A stretch of DNA of 64,000 bases from Phytophthora colocasiae (taxonomy: Eukaryota; Oomycota; Peronosporomycetes; Peronosporales; Peronosporaceae), in assembly GCA_018806915.1 (NCBI GenBank), contig JAGKQI010000049.1, positions 558,001 through 622,000 of the forward strand, read 5' to 3'. This document shows, one piece after another, positions 42,331 through 53,068 of this stretch; positions within the stretch are counted from its first letter, which is position 1; every line of letters starts with the position of its first letter. Below the pieces are notes generated by a model. It did no database searches. It worked only from the letters and a program-made list of their open reading frames with translations, and was not told where the DNA came from. The position numbers and the translations under genes are program-made.

Positions 42331-44676
42331 CTAGTTTAACATCTTTTCCACCTTCTCGGGGAACAATCCGGCATGTCGGGTCGGGTCGTACCACTTGCGG
42401 ATCTGGTTGTAGAATTCTTCCATGGGGCATTCTCCAGCTTCGTGGATCTCCCCACAACCGCGGCAGGTATACAGACAGCGATCCGTTGGGTGGCCTCTCT
42501 TCCCGCACTTATCACAGGTTAGACGTCTCCAGCAGTCCAGATCCGTGTGCTTCCGCGACCCACAATGCGAACAGCGACCTCGATCGCGATCCGATGTACC
42601 TCTCCGATCCGCGATCCGGCCTCGATCTTGCGCGTTCATATGCGATCGCGCCTGATCCGGCTGGTGGGAGGCGCCCCCCGTACCGATCTGCTTGTCTTCA
42701 GTCGCGGCAAGGTATATTCTCCGGAGATCTCCTTCAGAATCGGATCCATCCGATCCGGATATCTCTTCCGATTCCGAGCTCGGATCTTGGGTTTGGATCG
42801 CCCGTACCACCGCTCGGGTGGGGGCTGCCGGGGCACTGGCCGGTGCCTTTTGTCGGTACTTTGATCCAAACGCAGATTTACGTTGTCTGCTTTTCGCCCG
42901 TTCCCGGGCACGAAGTACCTCCTCAAGTTCGTCGACGTCACTCAGTCGGAGTAGAGTCAGCCGATCAGCCAACTCCGGATCTCCTAATGTCTCGATGTAG
43001 TGGTCCACATGTTCCCGGCGGGCCTTAGGGCTCCCATCCTTGATCTTCAGTTTATCTCGTAAGGCTGCCACGTTAAGCCGGTACAGGTAGTCGAGAGGAG
43101 TCTTCTCCGATCGCTTGCGAGCGTGATAGTATTGCCACGCGACCGACATACCCAACCCACAATACTGGGTCTGGAAACTGTCTAGCAGATCCGCCCACCT
43201 GGTTTTCGTCGTCCGACTGAGTTGTCTATACCAGTTCTTCGCCGGCCCGACCATCAAATCTGCAAACGTGAGGCATTTATCCTCTTCCGTAGCCTGATCG
43301 CGCTGGAATGCCGACTTGACCTTGCCGATCCAGGCCCGAGCGCGATCTTCATCCAGATCTTTACCCGCGAAATCTTTCAGATCCGAGATCGCTGAGATCC
43401 GGACCCGCTGGATCATCGACGACCCTCCTTGGCCGATCGCCGCAGACGCGATCGCTGCCCGACTCGGCATCTGTCCAGCGGGGTTTGGTATGCCCAGATC
43501 GTCCGGATCATATTCCCAAGCATCGGGATCCGAAGCCGCAACAGATTCCATATCGACATCGGACGCCCCCTTGATCGGCGGTCGGAGTATCGGCGAACGA
43601 GGTGTCGCGAGACTCCGTTCCTTTAGGAAGCGATCCATCGCCACCTGGAAGTAGTCATCTAACTTATTGCTCGATCCTGCGGAATCCGTTGTCGGCGCGG
43701 TCTGATCTGTCCGAATCTGGCGATCCTCTTGTTGACCGTGCGTCTTGACCTCCGATTTCACAGCCGCCAATCGTGTATCCTGCTTCTTCACTCGCGATCT
43801 CAGGAACTTGGCACCGGAGGGGCCCAACGACATATGTTGCGGTCCTCTTGGGTTATCGGAGTCCGGCTTCGAGGTAGCTGATGCGTAGCGCGACGATCCG
43901 GTCTGATAGCCGGGATCGGGCGTCAGCGGGCGTTCGCCAACCAAGATCTTGAGGGAGTCGAATAGATCGTGGGTCGCAGATTGAATTGCTTCCAGTTCCA
44001 TGTCAAACAAAGAGTTTGGGTCAAATTCTCCAGCAACTAAACCAGCTTCTTGGAGTAGATCAAGTAGTATCTTCACCGCATTCAGGCGATCAGAGCTAGT
44101 CCGGGGTTTTGACACTGGGCCAGCTAGGTTACCGATCTGACGGACTTGTATGATCGCAAGAACGGGATCGTTCAACAAGGTCTCGCTCAGCATCCTCCTG
44201 TAGTAGGCCTGCTCGATTGCGTCCTTGGTGATCGTTGATCCTGAGTTGATCACATCTTCTGTTTCTGAATCTGGAGCCTTCAGTTTTGTCCGGGTACTCT
44301 TGATCTTCTTCTTCTTGGTTGATCTTGAGGCGGCCGTGGACTCGATGAGCAGATTAGGTTTCAGCTTTGCCGGTTCCTTATCGCTCGTGTGCGGATCTCG
44401 ATTTTCATCGAGATCCGCGGTGGCCCCCGAAGGGGCCTTGGGAGGAATTCGAGGTTTTTCTTCAAGATCTGGATTGTGATCCAGGTCTGCCTCGTGTCTG
44501 TCAGTAGAGATCCTCTCAGAACTCTGCTGATCTGTGGATCTTTCCGTTTTTATCGGTGCCTGCGTCGATCCAACATTCGTAGGCACTTCTTCCCCTTGTT
44601 CTTCTTTTACCTTGACATCTTCTTGGGACTCACGGTGATATCCGAAGTTACCAGAAGATCCGGGCACGCGCACCAT
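42331..44676 (-). CDS. gag: Gag polyprotein with three zinc knuckles
   Basis: An intact 781-codon frame. The N-terminal third is charged and low-complexity. A retrotransposon gag core follows (FAGKDLDEDRARAWIGKVK, TFADLMVGPAKNWYRQL, WADLLDSFQTQYCG, LDYLYRLNVAALRDKL). Two CX2CX4HX4C knuckles (CSHCGSRKHTDLDC, CDKCGKRGHPTDRC) and a third variant (CRGCGEIHEAGEC) lie near the C-terminus. Gag packages element RNA. The ATG at 44676 overlaps the primer-binding site by two bases, so the 5' leader is essentially absent and translation must begin at or just after the LTR edge unless a downstream ATG is used. Confidence 0.9.
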   Translation of the reverse strand: MVRVPGSSGNFGYHRESQEDVKVKEEQGEEVPTNVGSTQAPIKTERSTDQQSSERISTDRHEADLDHNPDLEEKPRIPPKAPSGATADLDENRDPHTSDKEPAKLKPNLLIESTAASRSTKKKKIKSTRTKLKAPDSETEDVINSGSTITKDAIEQAYYRRMLSETLLNDPVLAIIQVRQIGNLAGPVSKPRTSSDRLNAVKILLDLLQEAGLVAGEFDPNSLFDMELEAIQSATHDLFDSLKILVGERPLTPDPGYQTGSSRYASATSKPDSDNPRGPQHMSLGPSGAKFLRSRVKKQDTRLAAVKSEVKTHGQQEDRQIRTDQTAPTTDSAGSSNKLDDYFQVAMDRFLKERSLATPRSPILRPPIKGASDVDMESVAASDPDAWEYDPDDLGIPNPAGQMPSRAAIASAAIGQGGSSMIQRVRISAISDLKDFAGKDLDEDRARAWIGKVKSAFQRDQATEEDKCLTFADLMVGPAKNWYRQLSRTTKTRWADLLDSFQTQYCGLGMSVAWQYYHARKRSEKTPLDYLYRLNVAALRDKLKIKDGSPKARREHVDHYIETLGDPELADRLTLLRLSDVDELEEVLRARERAKSRQRKSAFGSKYRQKAPASAPAAPTRAVVRAIQTQDPSSESEEISGSDGSDSEGDLRRIYLAATEDKQIGTGGASHQPDQARSHMNAQDRGRIADRRGTSDRDRGRCSHCGSRKHTDLDCWRRLTCDKCGKRGHPTDRCLYTCRGCGEIHEAGECPMEEFYNQIRKWYDPTRHAGLFPEKVEKMLN
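44663..44675 (-). other. Primer-binding site overlapping the gag start
   Basis: Read on the minus strand: the LTR ends ...ACCACA, then one A, then TGGTGCGCGTGCC, which starts with the TGG that pairs with tRNA 3' CCA. The A plus TG form the gag ATG. The cognate tRNA was not identified. Confidence 0.6.
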
Positions 44677-47600
44677 TGTGGTCGAGCGGGTCTGCCAAAA
44701 TCTCGTTAAGGCAGGTCTCGATCACCACTTGCGCCCAGACACCGACTAACGGAGGGGGTCCCCCGATGATCCGTGATCTAGCTGTGTGTAGTTTCACCTT
44801 GTGTACCCGTCGGTAGGCGGGTTACGCTCTTCCAGGTGACTTCTGAAGGTGTCTTGTAGGTCGGAAGAAAGTCTTGCGTGACGCAGGGGTTTGAGGTAGC
44901 GTGGAAGTTCTTCACTCCACCTTGGGGTACTTGATCCCGGTCGTAGGCGAGTTCTCGAGCCTTGATCCGGGCGCCTGGTTCTCGATCCAGGTCTTCCAAT
45001 AGTCCAATGTTCGGGATCCAGTCCCTTCCTTTCCGTTGTTTTCCGCTTCCGATAGCGGGGGTCTTGAGGGGGTGAGATTCGACGGGATCGTCAGGCTAAA
45101 CAACCAATTCCTTCCGATCCGATGCATGCACTTAAAGGATAGGTCACTAGATAGGGCAAAGCTGGCCAATATATTATCCAGTCTTAACCGCTATACTAGA
45201 TCACGTATCCTTACCTTCCCGACGCTTGTAGGGCCAATGTAGTTCCCGGTTCCAGGCGTGGCGAAGGCACTTGAGTGGTTCAGGGCAAATTCGATTCTGT
45301 TTATGGTTATCCCTATGCCTACTAGTCCCATCCTGATTTACTATCCTACGATCACCTGACACTGGCTACATGGCTGATCTCTAACCTTGTTCCGCTAACC
45401 CTGATCGGGAGCCGATTTCGTACTTAACCGGGGCGCGATCTCGTACCTAACCGAGACACGATCTCGCACTTACCCGGGACGCGATCTCGTACTTAATCGG
45501 GAGCCGATCGCGTACTTAACCGGGGTACGATCACCGCGTGATCCTACTCGGTCGTCCTCCGGGGAATCAAGATCAGACCAATAGAAAGGTCCAAGTCGTC
45601 GGGCTGGTCCTTGATCTGAGCTTAACCGGGGGCCGATCTCGTACTTAATCGGGAGGTGACGCCACGTGATCCCGCTTGGTCATCGTCCAGGGAGTCGGGA
45701 TCAGGCAAATAGAAGGGCCCAATTTGTCGGGCTGGGCCGTGAACCAATATCGTATCCACCTAGGGTCACGTCACAGCTGATCACGTGGAAACAGCCTTGT
45801 TCCTTCCATCCCTCCACGTGACACGACTCGATCACTATCGACCACCACTTCACTGCCACAGAGTAAACTTGATTAGCTGTGATATCCGCTCGTGAACCCG
45901 TGCCACAGTTAGCGAGCATCGATCCTTGCTCTTGGCGGCGTAATGTAAGATCACCGGTCTCCGTTCACCATTCTCAGTCAAACTTCGTCGGTCTTCACAT
46001 CTCGTCCGCCAATTACACTTACTTGGAGCTGATGGTCTTCACTGACGTGGGGTCCACCCCACCACCTATCGCTTAAACATGACTGCCTCCGTGGATCACA
46101 CTTAGACCCAAGATCGTTAGTAATCCTAGTTGGTCTCCCCCTCATGAGTGCAGAATCGACTGAATCCTCAGCGATCTCCACTTCTGGGGCATCACGTGTA
46201 CCTCTCCATCGTACATCACAGTCTTACGACCTCAAGAATATCTGTCAACGCTGATCGTCAGCCGGTCACACTTTGACTTGGACTGAGTATACAGTATACA
46301 TACTCGAAGCGTGATCAGGATATATCCACATTTCTTATTTTCGTACTTACTCGAGAAGTGCATGGAGATTAGTATGGTGGACCGATGGCTGCTTCCGATC
46401 GCTTTGGATGACGCTAGTTTAGTGAGCTTGATCCGGTGTTTTAGACCCATGATCACTGCAGATATGGGTGGATATATCCCGATCGCACTTCGAGTGTGTA
46501 TACTGTATACTCAGTCCAAGTCAAAGTGTGATCGGCTGACGATCAGCGTTGACAGATATTCTTGAGGTCGTAAGACTGTGATCTACGATGGAGAGGTACA
46601 CGTGATGCCCCAGAAGTGGAGATCGCTGAGGATTCAGTCGATTCTGCACTCATGAGGGGGAGACCAACTAGGATTACTAACGATCTTGGGTCTAAGTGTG
46701 ATCCACGGAGGCAGTCATGTTTAAGCGATAGGTGGTGGGGTGGACCCCACGTCAGTGAAGACCATCAGCTCCAAGTAAGTGTAATTGGCGGACGAGATGT
46801 GAAGACCGACGAAGTTTGACTGAGAATGGTGAACGGAGACCGGTGATCTTACATTACGCCGCCAAGAGCAAGGATCGATGCTCGCTAACTGTGGCACGGG
46901 TTCACGAGCGGATATCACAGCTAATCAAGTTTACTCTGTGGCAGTGAAGTGGTGGTCGATAGTGATCGAGTCGTGTCACGTGGAGGGATGGAAGGAACAA
47001 GGCTGTTTCCACGTGATCAGCTGTGACGTGACCCTAGGTGGATACGATATTGGTTCACGGCCCAGCCCGACAAATTGGGCCCTTCTATTTGCCTGATCCC
47101 GACTCCCTGGACGATGACCAAGCGGGATCACGTGGCGTCACCTCCCGATTAAGTACGAGATCGGCCCCCGGTTAAGCTCAGATCAAGGACCAGCCCGACG
47201 ACTTGGACCTTTCTATTGGTCTGATCTTGATTCCCCGGAGGACGACCGAGTAGGATCACGCGGTGATCGTACCCCGGTTAAGTACGCGATCGGCTCCCGA
47301 TTAAGTACGAGATCGCGTCCCGGGTAAGTGCGAGATCGTGTCTCGGTTAGGTACGAGATCGCGCCCCGGCTAAGTACGAAATCGGCTCCCGATCAGGGTT
47401 AGCGGAACAAGGTTAGAGATCAGCCATGTAGCCAGTGTCAGGTGATCGTAGGATAGTAAATCAGGATGGGACTAGTAGGCATAGGGATAACCATAAACAG
47501 AATCGAATTTGCCCTGAACCACTCAAGTGCCTTCGCCACGCCTGGAACCGGAACGACATTGGCCCTACAAGCGTCGGGAAGGTAAGGATACGTGATCTAG

Positions 47601-48116
47601 TATAGCGGTTAAGACTGGATAATATATTGGCCAGCTTTGCCCTATCTAGTGACCTATCCTTTAAGTGCATGCATCGGATCGGAAGGAATTGGTTGTTTAG
47701 CCTGACGATCCCGTCGAATCTCACCCCCTCAAGACCCCCGCTATCGGAAGCGGAAAACAACGGAAAGGAAGGGACTGGATCCCGAACATTGGACTATTGG
47801 AAGACCTGGATCGAGAACCAGGCGCCCGGATCAAGGCTCGAGAACTCGCCTACGACCGGGATCAAGTACCCCGAGGTGGAGTGAAGAACTTCCACGCTAC
47901 CTCAAACCCCTGCGTCACGCAAGACTTTCTTCCGACCTACAAGACACCTTCAGAAGTCACCTGGAAGAGCGTAACCCGCCTACCGACGGATACACAAGGT
48001 GAAACTACACACAGCTAGATCACGGATCATCGGGGGACCCCCTCCGTTAGTCGGTGTTCGCGCAAGTGGTGATCGAGACCTGCCTCAACGAGATTTTGGC
48101 AGACCCGCTCCACCAC
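44677..48116. repeat. Second palindrome: two LTR-like units tail to tail
   Basis: Arms of about 1.65 kb (44677-46324 and about 46473-48116), paired coordinates summing to about 92794-92797, with a spacer of about 150 bp. The arms differ by only a few bases and are closer to each other than either is to the 3' LTR at 31947-33299. The left arm ends at gag of the Gypsy element. The right arm ends ...CCACCACG and is followed by unrelated AT-rich sequence without a primer-binding site. Contains the 23-bp repeat array in both arms. No coding sequence supported. Confidence 0.9.
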
Positions 48117-49821
48117 GTTAATTACGATTTTCGAGTGGATTGTGGCCGTTACGCTGTGATGTGATTGGATGTATGGTGGATACTGAGAGAAAGGGGGGCG
48201 AGGGACGAGGTTATGTCCCGTGTGACAATATGATGGATTTGTTGAAGATAATTATATATATACAACCTTCACCTGTACTGCAAAGGGGCCCAAGAGATCA
48301 GAAGTGTTCCTCGGAAAGTGCACAAACTCCGAGAGACGTAAAACACTCAGTCTGATCGCCGGACTTTCCCCGACGATGAGTGCCTAAAGGTTGGCAGAAA
48401 GTCTCTCGGACGAACGTATCTCTGAGAGACCTCATCCCGTTGCCGTCATGTGTGGTGATGATGGTTCAAGGATTATTATTATACCCACAAGATACCAAGT
48501 ATCGCACACCGGACGTAGCGCGCCCGCGCATACCCCAATTGGACTTCGTGCGTTGTAGCATACGTGCTCCGCACCCTGAAAACACTCATGGATTTCTGGT
48601 ATTACGGATGGAAACTCTGATATCACACCATGAAGTCTGACGAACATGAGTCCGACGTACATGAGTCTGACGAACATGATTCTGGTAACACAAGTCTGAT
48701 GTGTCCGGCTTATACAAGCAATATTCCAGACATTACCAGTTTCCGATGATCAGACCCAAGTGTCACGACTTTGGTATTACGACTCTGATGTACATGATTC
48801 CGGAGTACATGGTTCCGATGAACATGTCTCCGATGCACATGATTCCAGACCCTGACGAACAGGATACCAAGACTCTGGCACTGAAGTCCACTCCTTACTG
48901 AAACCAAGTGTACCCAACACGACCTCACGCAATCAAGTGACACGCAACCCACTCATCACTGTAATGACATCATTAAGTGTCGACTCGACAAGATTTGCAG
49001 CATCGACTACCATAGTGAACCCAAGTGAAGATCCTGAGTTATACTGAGACCAAGTGTACATGAGAATATGGAAGATAGGAGACAGAGATACGAGATAGAT
49101 AACCAGAGTTCAATTTACCTTGTCACAAACTAGTCTATCTGCCTGCTGCTTCTTGTAAGTATTAGGCCACAACAAAGCTTTGAGTTGTGTGATCTCTCAC
49201 CTATCAAGCCCCTTTAGGTGGAGATCAGCGTAACGAAGAGACCTGAGAGGACCCACCTATTCCATTTACTAGTTGGGTCGTTTGTCTTGTCTCTAGCGGT
49301 AGCCCATTTCATATTGTACGTTTGGAGAGGTTCTGGGAGCTAGACAGTCGCTCCCAGGACGCTCGGTAGACTGTTATATATAACCGATAGTATTGGTTTA
49401 TTTCCCTCTATACATTAGAGGGTGGTGCGCGAAAGTTACGGGAATACCAGACAGACCAGGTGTCTGGTGAACATTTCCCTAGTTGACCTGGAGAACTACC
49501 CCACTGCTCAAGGGCCAGGAAAGAATAAGAGCAGCTACAAATTTGTATATCAGAACTCTATATTGCGGTTATCTCGGACGTCTAGTGGCAGGACTTCCCA
49601 TTGTATTAATTTCTCTTCTAATTTCAGAAACCTCCGGTGTACACAAGCGTTCACCGGACAACGTTCGACTTCCAAGCGCTCCTGTGAGGACCAGAATGAC
49701 ATCCGACGGTCTACGCAAGGAACCCTCACTCTCACATACACTCTCACGACCCCGGCGAGGGTCTCATTACCAAGACAACGAACCTACGAGGACAGCACAA
49801 GGTAACACACGCCCACCTTGC
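48117..49821. other. Noncoding region between palindrome and third Gypsy element
   Basis: No gene supported. It contains 15-bp degenerate repeats (listed separately) and, toward the end, sequence that may be the 5' LTR/leader of the next element (TATA-like TGTTATATATAACC near 49371). I found no matching 3' LTR, so LTR limits are not given. Confidence 0.5.
48787..48846 (+). repeat. 15-bp degenerate tandem repeat
   Basis: Four contiguous 15-bp units: GATGTACATGATTCC, GGAGTACATGGTTCC, GATGAACATGTCTCC, GATGCACATGATTCC. A related set with unit GAGTCTGACGAACAT lies at about 48633-48692. Confidence 0.85.
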
Positions 49822-49909
49822 TGTGCGACTCTGGTATTACATCAGTAGTCGCACTTCCAGGTTCACGGTACGCTCCTGCACCGCGATAAAAGTTGCACCG
49901 ACTCGCGAC

Positions 49910-51153
49910 ATGGCCCAACGATTGGAAGCCGTAGTATCTCGTGGCAAAACAGCGAACGAAGACTCGATACTGGAAGGAATGCGAGAATTGGCTGGAAGCT
50001 TGCGGAGATTGACCACGCAAATGGTTAGTCGGAGTCCGACCATACACGATAAAGCAGCAGAGAACCCTCACACGGAGCAACAGTTAGCGGAAACCGAAGG
50101 ATCCAAGGAATACCAGGAAATGGCAGCACCGATACACGAAGCGAGTAAACGCACGGCACCACGAGGTGAACGACAACGAGTACGGGAGCCTCGACGAAGT
50201 AAATGTCAACGACGCAATGGAGGCAGTCGTAGCGCACGAAGTCAACGACGAAAGCGTGGAAACGGACACGAGCGAGCAACGGACCGACATGGACGGAGAG
50301 AGACACAGCGGTCACGATCTAGATCACCACCTCGACGAGTAGCACGGGGAGGCACACCATCAGCTGGCAGTAATAGCTCTGACGATAGTGACAGTGACAG
50401 CGATCATGGACGACCGTATGACAAAAACAGCGATGGCTCGAACGAAAGCTCAGGAAGTGAATCCAGCTATGGTGGAAGCAGTAACGACAGCAGCTCCAGC
50501 AACCCCTTTGATGATGATCACCGGCGACACCAGAGACTACGACAACGGGGACGACGACGTGACTTGCAAGAACGATCCAGAGCACGAAGACGGCGCGATC
50601 AACACGAACGACATGGTCGAAACGAGAGACGAGTGCACAGGCGATCTGAAGAACGAGGCGGACGGCGCAAAAGTTGAAAGTGGCGTTGTTGAGACGATAT
50701 GGGCCCCGAGTTGACAAGTCGGCAGCCGAAGCGAGAGTGAACGCCAGATACAGATTTAAAGATGATCCTTACACCGATCTCGCTGCTGGTTTACGAGAAG
50801 CGGTGGACCCAAACAAAGTTAGCGAGCGCGTGTTCCTTGCTCAATTTTACCGATGTCTTGACCGAACAGTGCGCCAGTTAGTGAAGCAACCACAGAGGTC
50901 TGAAACGTTGGAAGAAGCAGTTAAAGCGATTGAGATCGATGACCCGATGGACTACGCCGTACCGACAATGCTGGGAGCAAGTCAGTTGGCACCTCCAGAA
51001 TCTAGTGTGGCGACGATGACTAGTGAAGAGAAACGAATGGTAATACGAACCGAAATGTTATGCATGTCAGCAACGTGGACACTTTGCACGAGATTGCACC
51101 ACCGAAGACGCCAAAAAAACTTAACGATGAGTATCTGCAGAAGCGAACAGTAG
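49910..51153 (+). pseudogene. gag: Gag of the third Ty3/Gypsy element
   Basis: The ATG at 49910 starts MAQRLEAVVSRGK. The first frame (to 50677) becomes an arginine- and serine-rich low-complexity stretch. The gag core lies in another frame at 50674-51153 (RRYGPRVDKSAAEARVNARY, YTDLAAGLREAV, ERVFLAQFYRCLDRTVRQLV). No zinc knuckle is found before the protease. A frameshift near 50670 separates the two parts. Confidence 0.75.
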
Positions 51154-51688
51154 CCCTACAGAAGTCGGAGGGAAACGGAAGCCGGGCGTAGTACGGGGAA
51201 TACGACGTCCGAATATGCATGTGACTCCCCGACGGACTGCGAACGAAGACCAATGTAATGTGGATGGAGACCTGGTATCAGAATGAACCGCGACGATAAC
51301 AGAACCTCAGACACAAGCGGTGGCTCGATTGAGCGAAGTGATACCCGGAATGAGACGAAACGAAGAAGAACGTGATGATAAACGAGCAGAAATCTACGTG
51401 GCGACGGTGCGACCAGGAATGGCGACGAGGAAGCACACGATAGCCCAAGTGAGTAAAGCACCACTGGAAACGGCGAACGAGGAGACGAAGAGCAACGAAA
51501 GAGCCGTGGTCGTACGAACAACGAATGAACCAAGTCGACGGAACAGTGAGTCAGCAGCGAATGAAACGACGATTACCCCGACAGTATCCATGAGGATATG
51601 AGATACCGGACAACGCTCAAGCACACGTTGACATCGAACGGGGTGACCTACAACGATCGCAGTAGACGCGGTTGAAGATACTGTAGCC

Positions 51689-53068
51689 GTGAGTGACGAT
51701 ACGACCGTACCAAGGACAACAAAAAAGTCGCAGAAGGCCGGGACGCTTGGAATTGGGGAAGGCGCGAAGATCCATGCCACCGACACTGATGAGAAGCAAG
51801 TAGCACGGCGACGGCTGACTGCGCAGCGACGGTTAGCGCGGCGTACAGCACGAAAAGACGCTCGACAGCGACGACAAGCAAAGTTACGAGTTGAACGAGA
51901 ATTGGCAGCACGAGCGAAGGCCGAACAGACTCGCGTTGAACTCGAAGTACGATTGAGTCGGATCAAAGATGCAGTTGATGGTCTGCAAGCGTTGAATAAA
52001 CAACGGGAACGACGTAAAGCGAATCCGGAAGCAAATGACAACGACGAGCGTTCGAAACCAGTGCCCGTGAGGTTGGTGAAGCGTCTACGAGGAAATGCGC
52101 ATCGATCAGCGACGAGTAGTGAAGTCGAGAATGCAACGGTGAGTTCGGAGGACGGCTTACCTACGGCGAAGGTGTTAGTGGACAATACCTGGCGTGGAAT
52201 CAAATTGGACAGTTGTGCGCGCTATACAATTGCTGGAACGGATTGGATGAAGTATGGTGATTGCATAGAAGGAGACGCACCGATTGACTATGTTGAAGGG
52301 ATAGGTGGCTTCTTGCTAGACGTGGTTGGCATGTGGAGATTCCAGTTCAAGACTGGGTTTGGTGAGACGGTATCTGTGGACGCATGCATTGTGGATGGCT
52401 GTACAAGTGATTTTCTGTTGGGCGTTGACTTTCTACGACAACATAGCGCTACCATGGACTTTGAACGCAACGAGTTGAGCTATCGAGATGATGAGCGGAA
52501 GGTGATCGTACCGTTTCATACTACGGAGAGCGCTACGAACGAAGTGAACGGTGCTAGAGTTGCGGCAGTAAGAATGGCTAAGCGAGCGCAATTGCAAGGC
52601 AGAGCGGTGACTTCGGTGGAAGTAGCGGTAGCAGCACCTGATGGTGAAGTTGGCATATTTGTACCAAGTCGACGAACGATGTTGAGTGCTACAGTGACGA
52701 CCGTGCAGAATGGCAAAGTATGGGTATCAATGGTGAACGCGGCGAACGGAAGAGTGAAACTACCATCGAAGAAAGAGTTGGGCACCTGGATACCACTGAA
52801 TGAAGACATTGAGATACTTGAGATGGATGATGCGTTGCAGCGAGATCTACTGAAGCAATGGCTAAACGAAATGAGCGACGGTAAACCGCTGGACAACGAG
52901 AAGGACGTGGTGACTGGAGTGCAGGACACAGAGAGCCGAGAGTTGATCCTAAAGCTATTGCGAGCTTATCCCGAACTATTAACGAACAAAGATGACTGTC
53001 CACCTGCGACAGCACTACCTATTGAGCACCACATTGATACTGGCGACGCAGCACCGATCATGATGTAA
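51689..53068 (+). pseudogene. pro: Protease region of the third Gypsy element
   Basis: A long frame with a coiled, arginine-rich N-terminus and then an aspartic-protease fold: VLVDNTWRGIKLDSCARYTIAG takes the place of the usual DTGA motif (here DSCA), with FLLGVDFLRQHSATMDF as the ILG motif. The altered active-site triplet raises doubt about catalysis. It is followed by the tether to reverse transcriptase (LLTNKDDCPPATALPIEHHI). Confidence 0.75.

Larger units (their letters stand above)
31947..46324 (-). mobile_element. Ty3/Gypsy chromovirus with two RNase H domains and antisense ORF
   Basis: A minus-strand element of about 14 kb. From its 5' end (high coordinates): LTR-like sequence ending at 44677, primer-binding site, gag, protease, reverse transcriptase, RNase H, a second RNase H of the archaeal/plant (aRNH) type, integrase, chromodomain, then a divergent plus-strand ORF and the 3' LTR (33299-31947). 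Dual-RNase-H Gypsy elements are known in plants (Tat/Ogre group) and have been reported in oomycetes. Several frameshifts and one stop make this copy non-autonomous. The whole element is unusually rich in GATC. Confidence 0.88.

Noticed and set aside
46232..46565. Short mirrored frames at the centre of the second palindrome as a gene
   Set aside because: They exist only because of the inverted repeat and have no similarity to known proteins.
49823..50677. Arginine/serine-rich frame as an SR-type splicing factor
   Set aside because: It is followed at once by a Gypsy gag core and pol, and its composition is low-complexity; it is the gag N-terminus.
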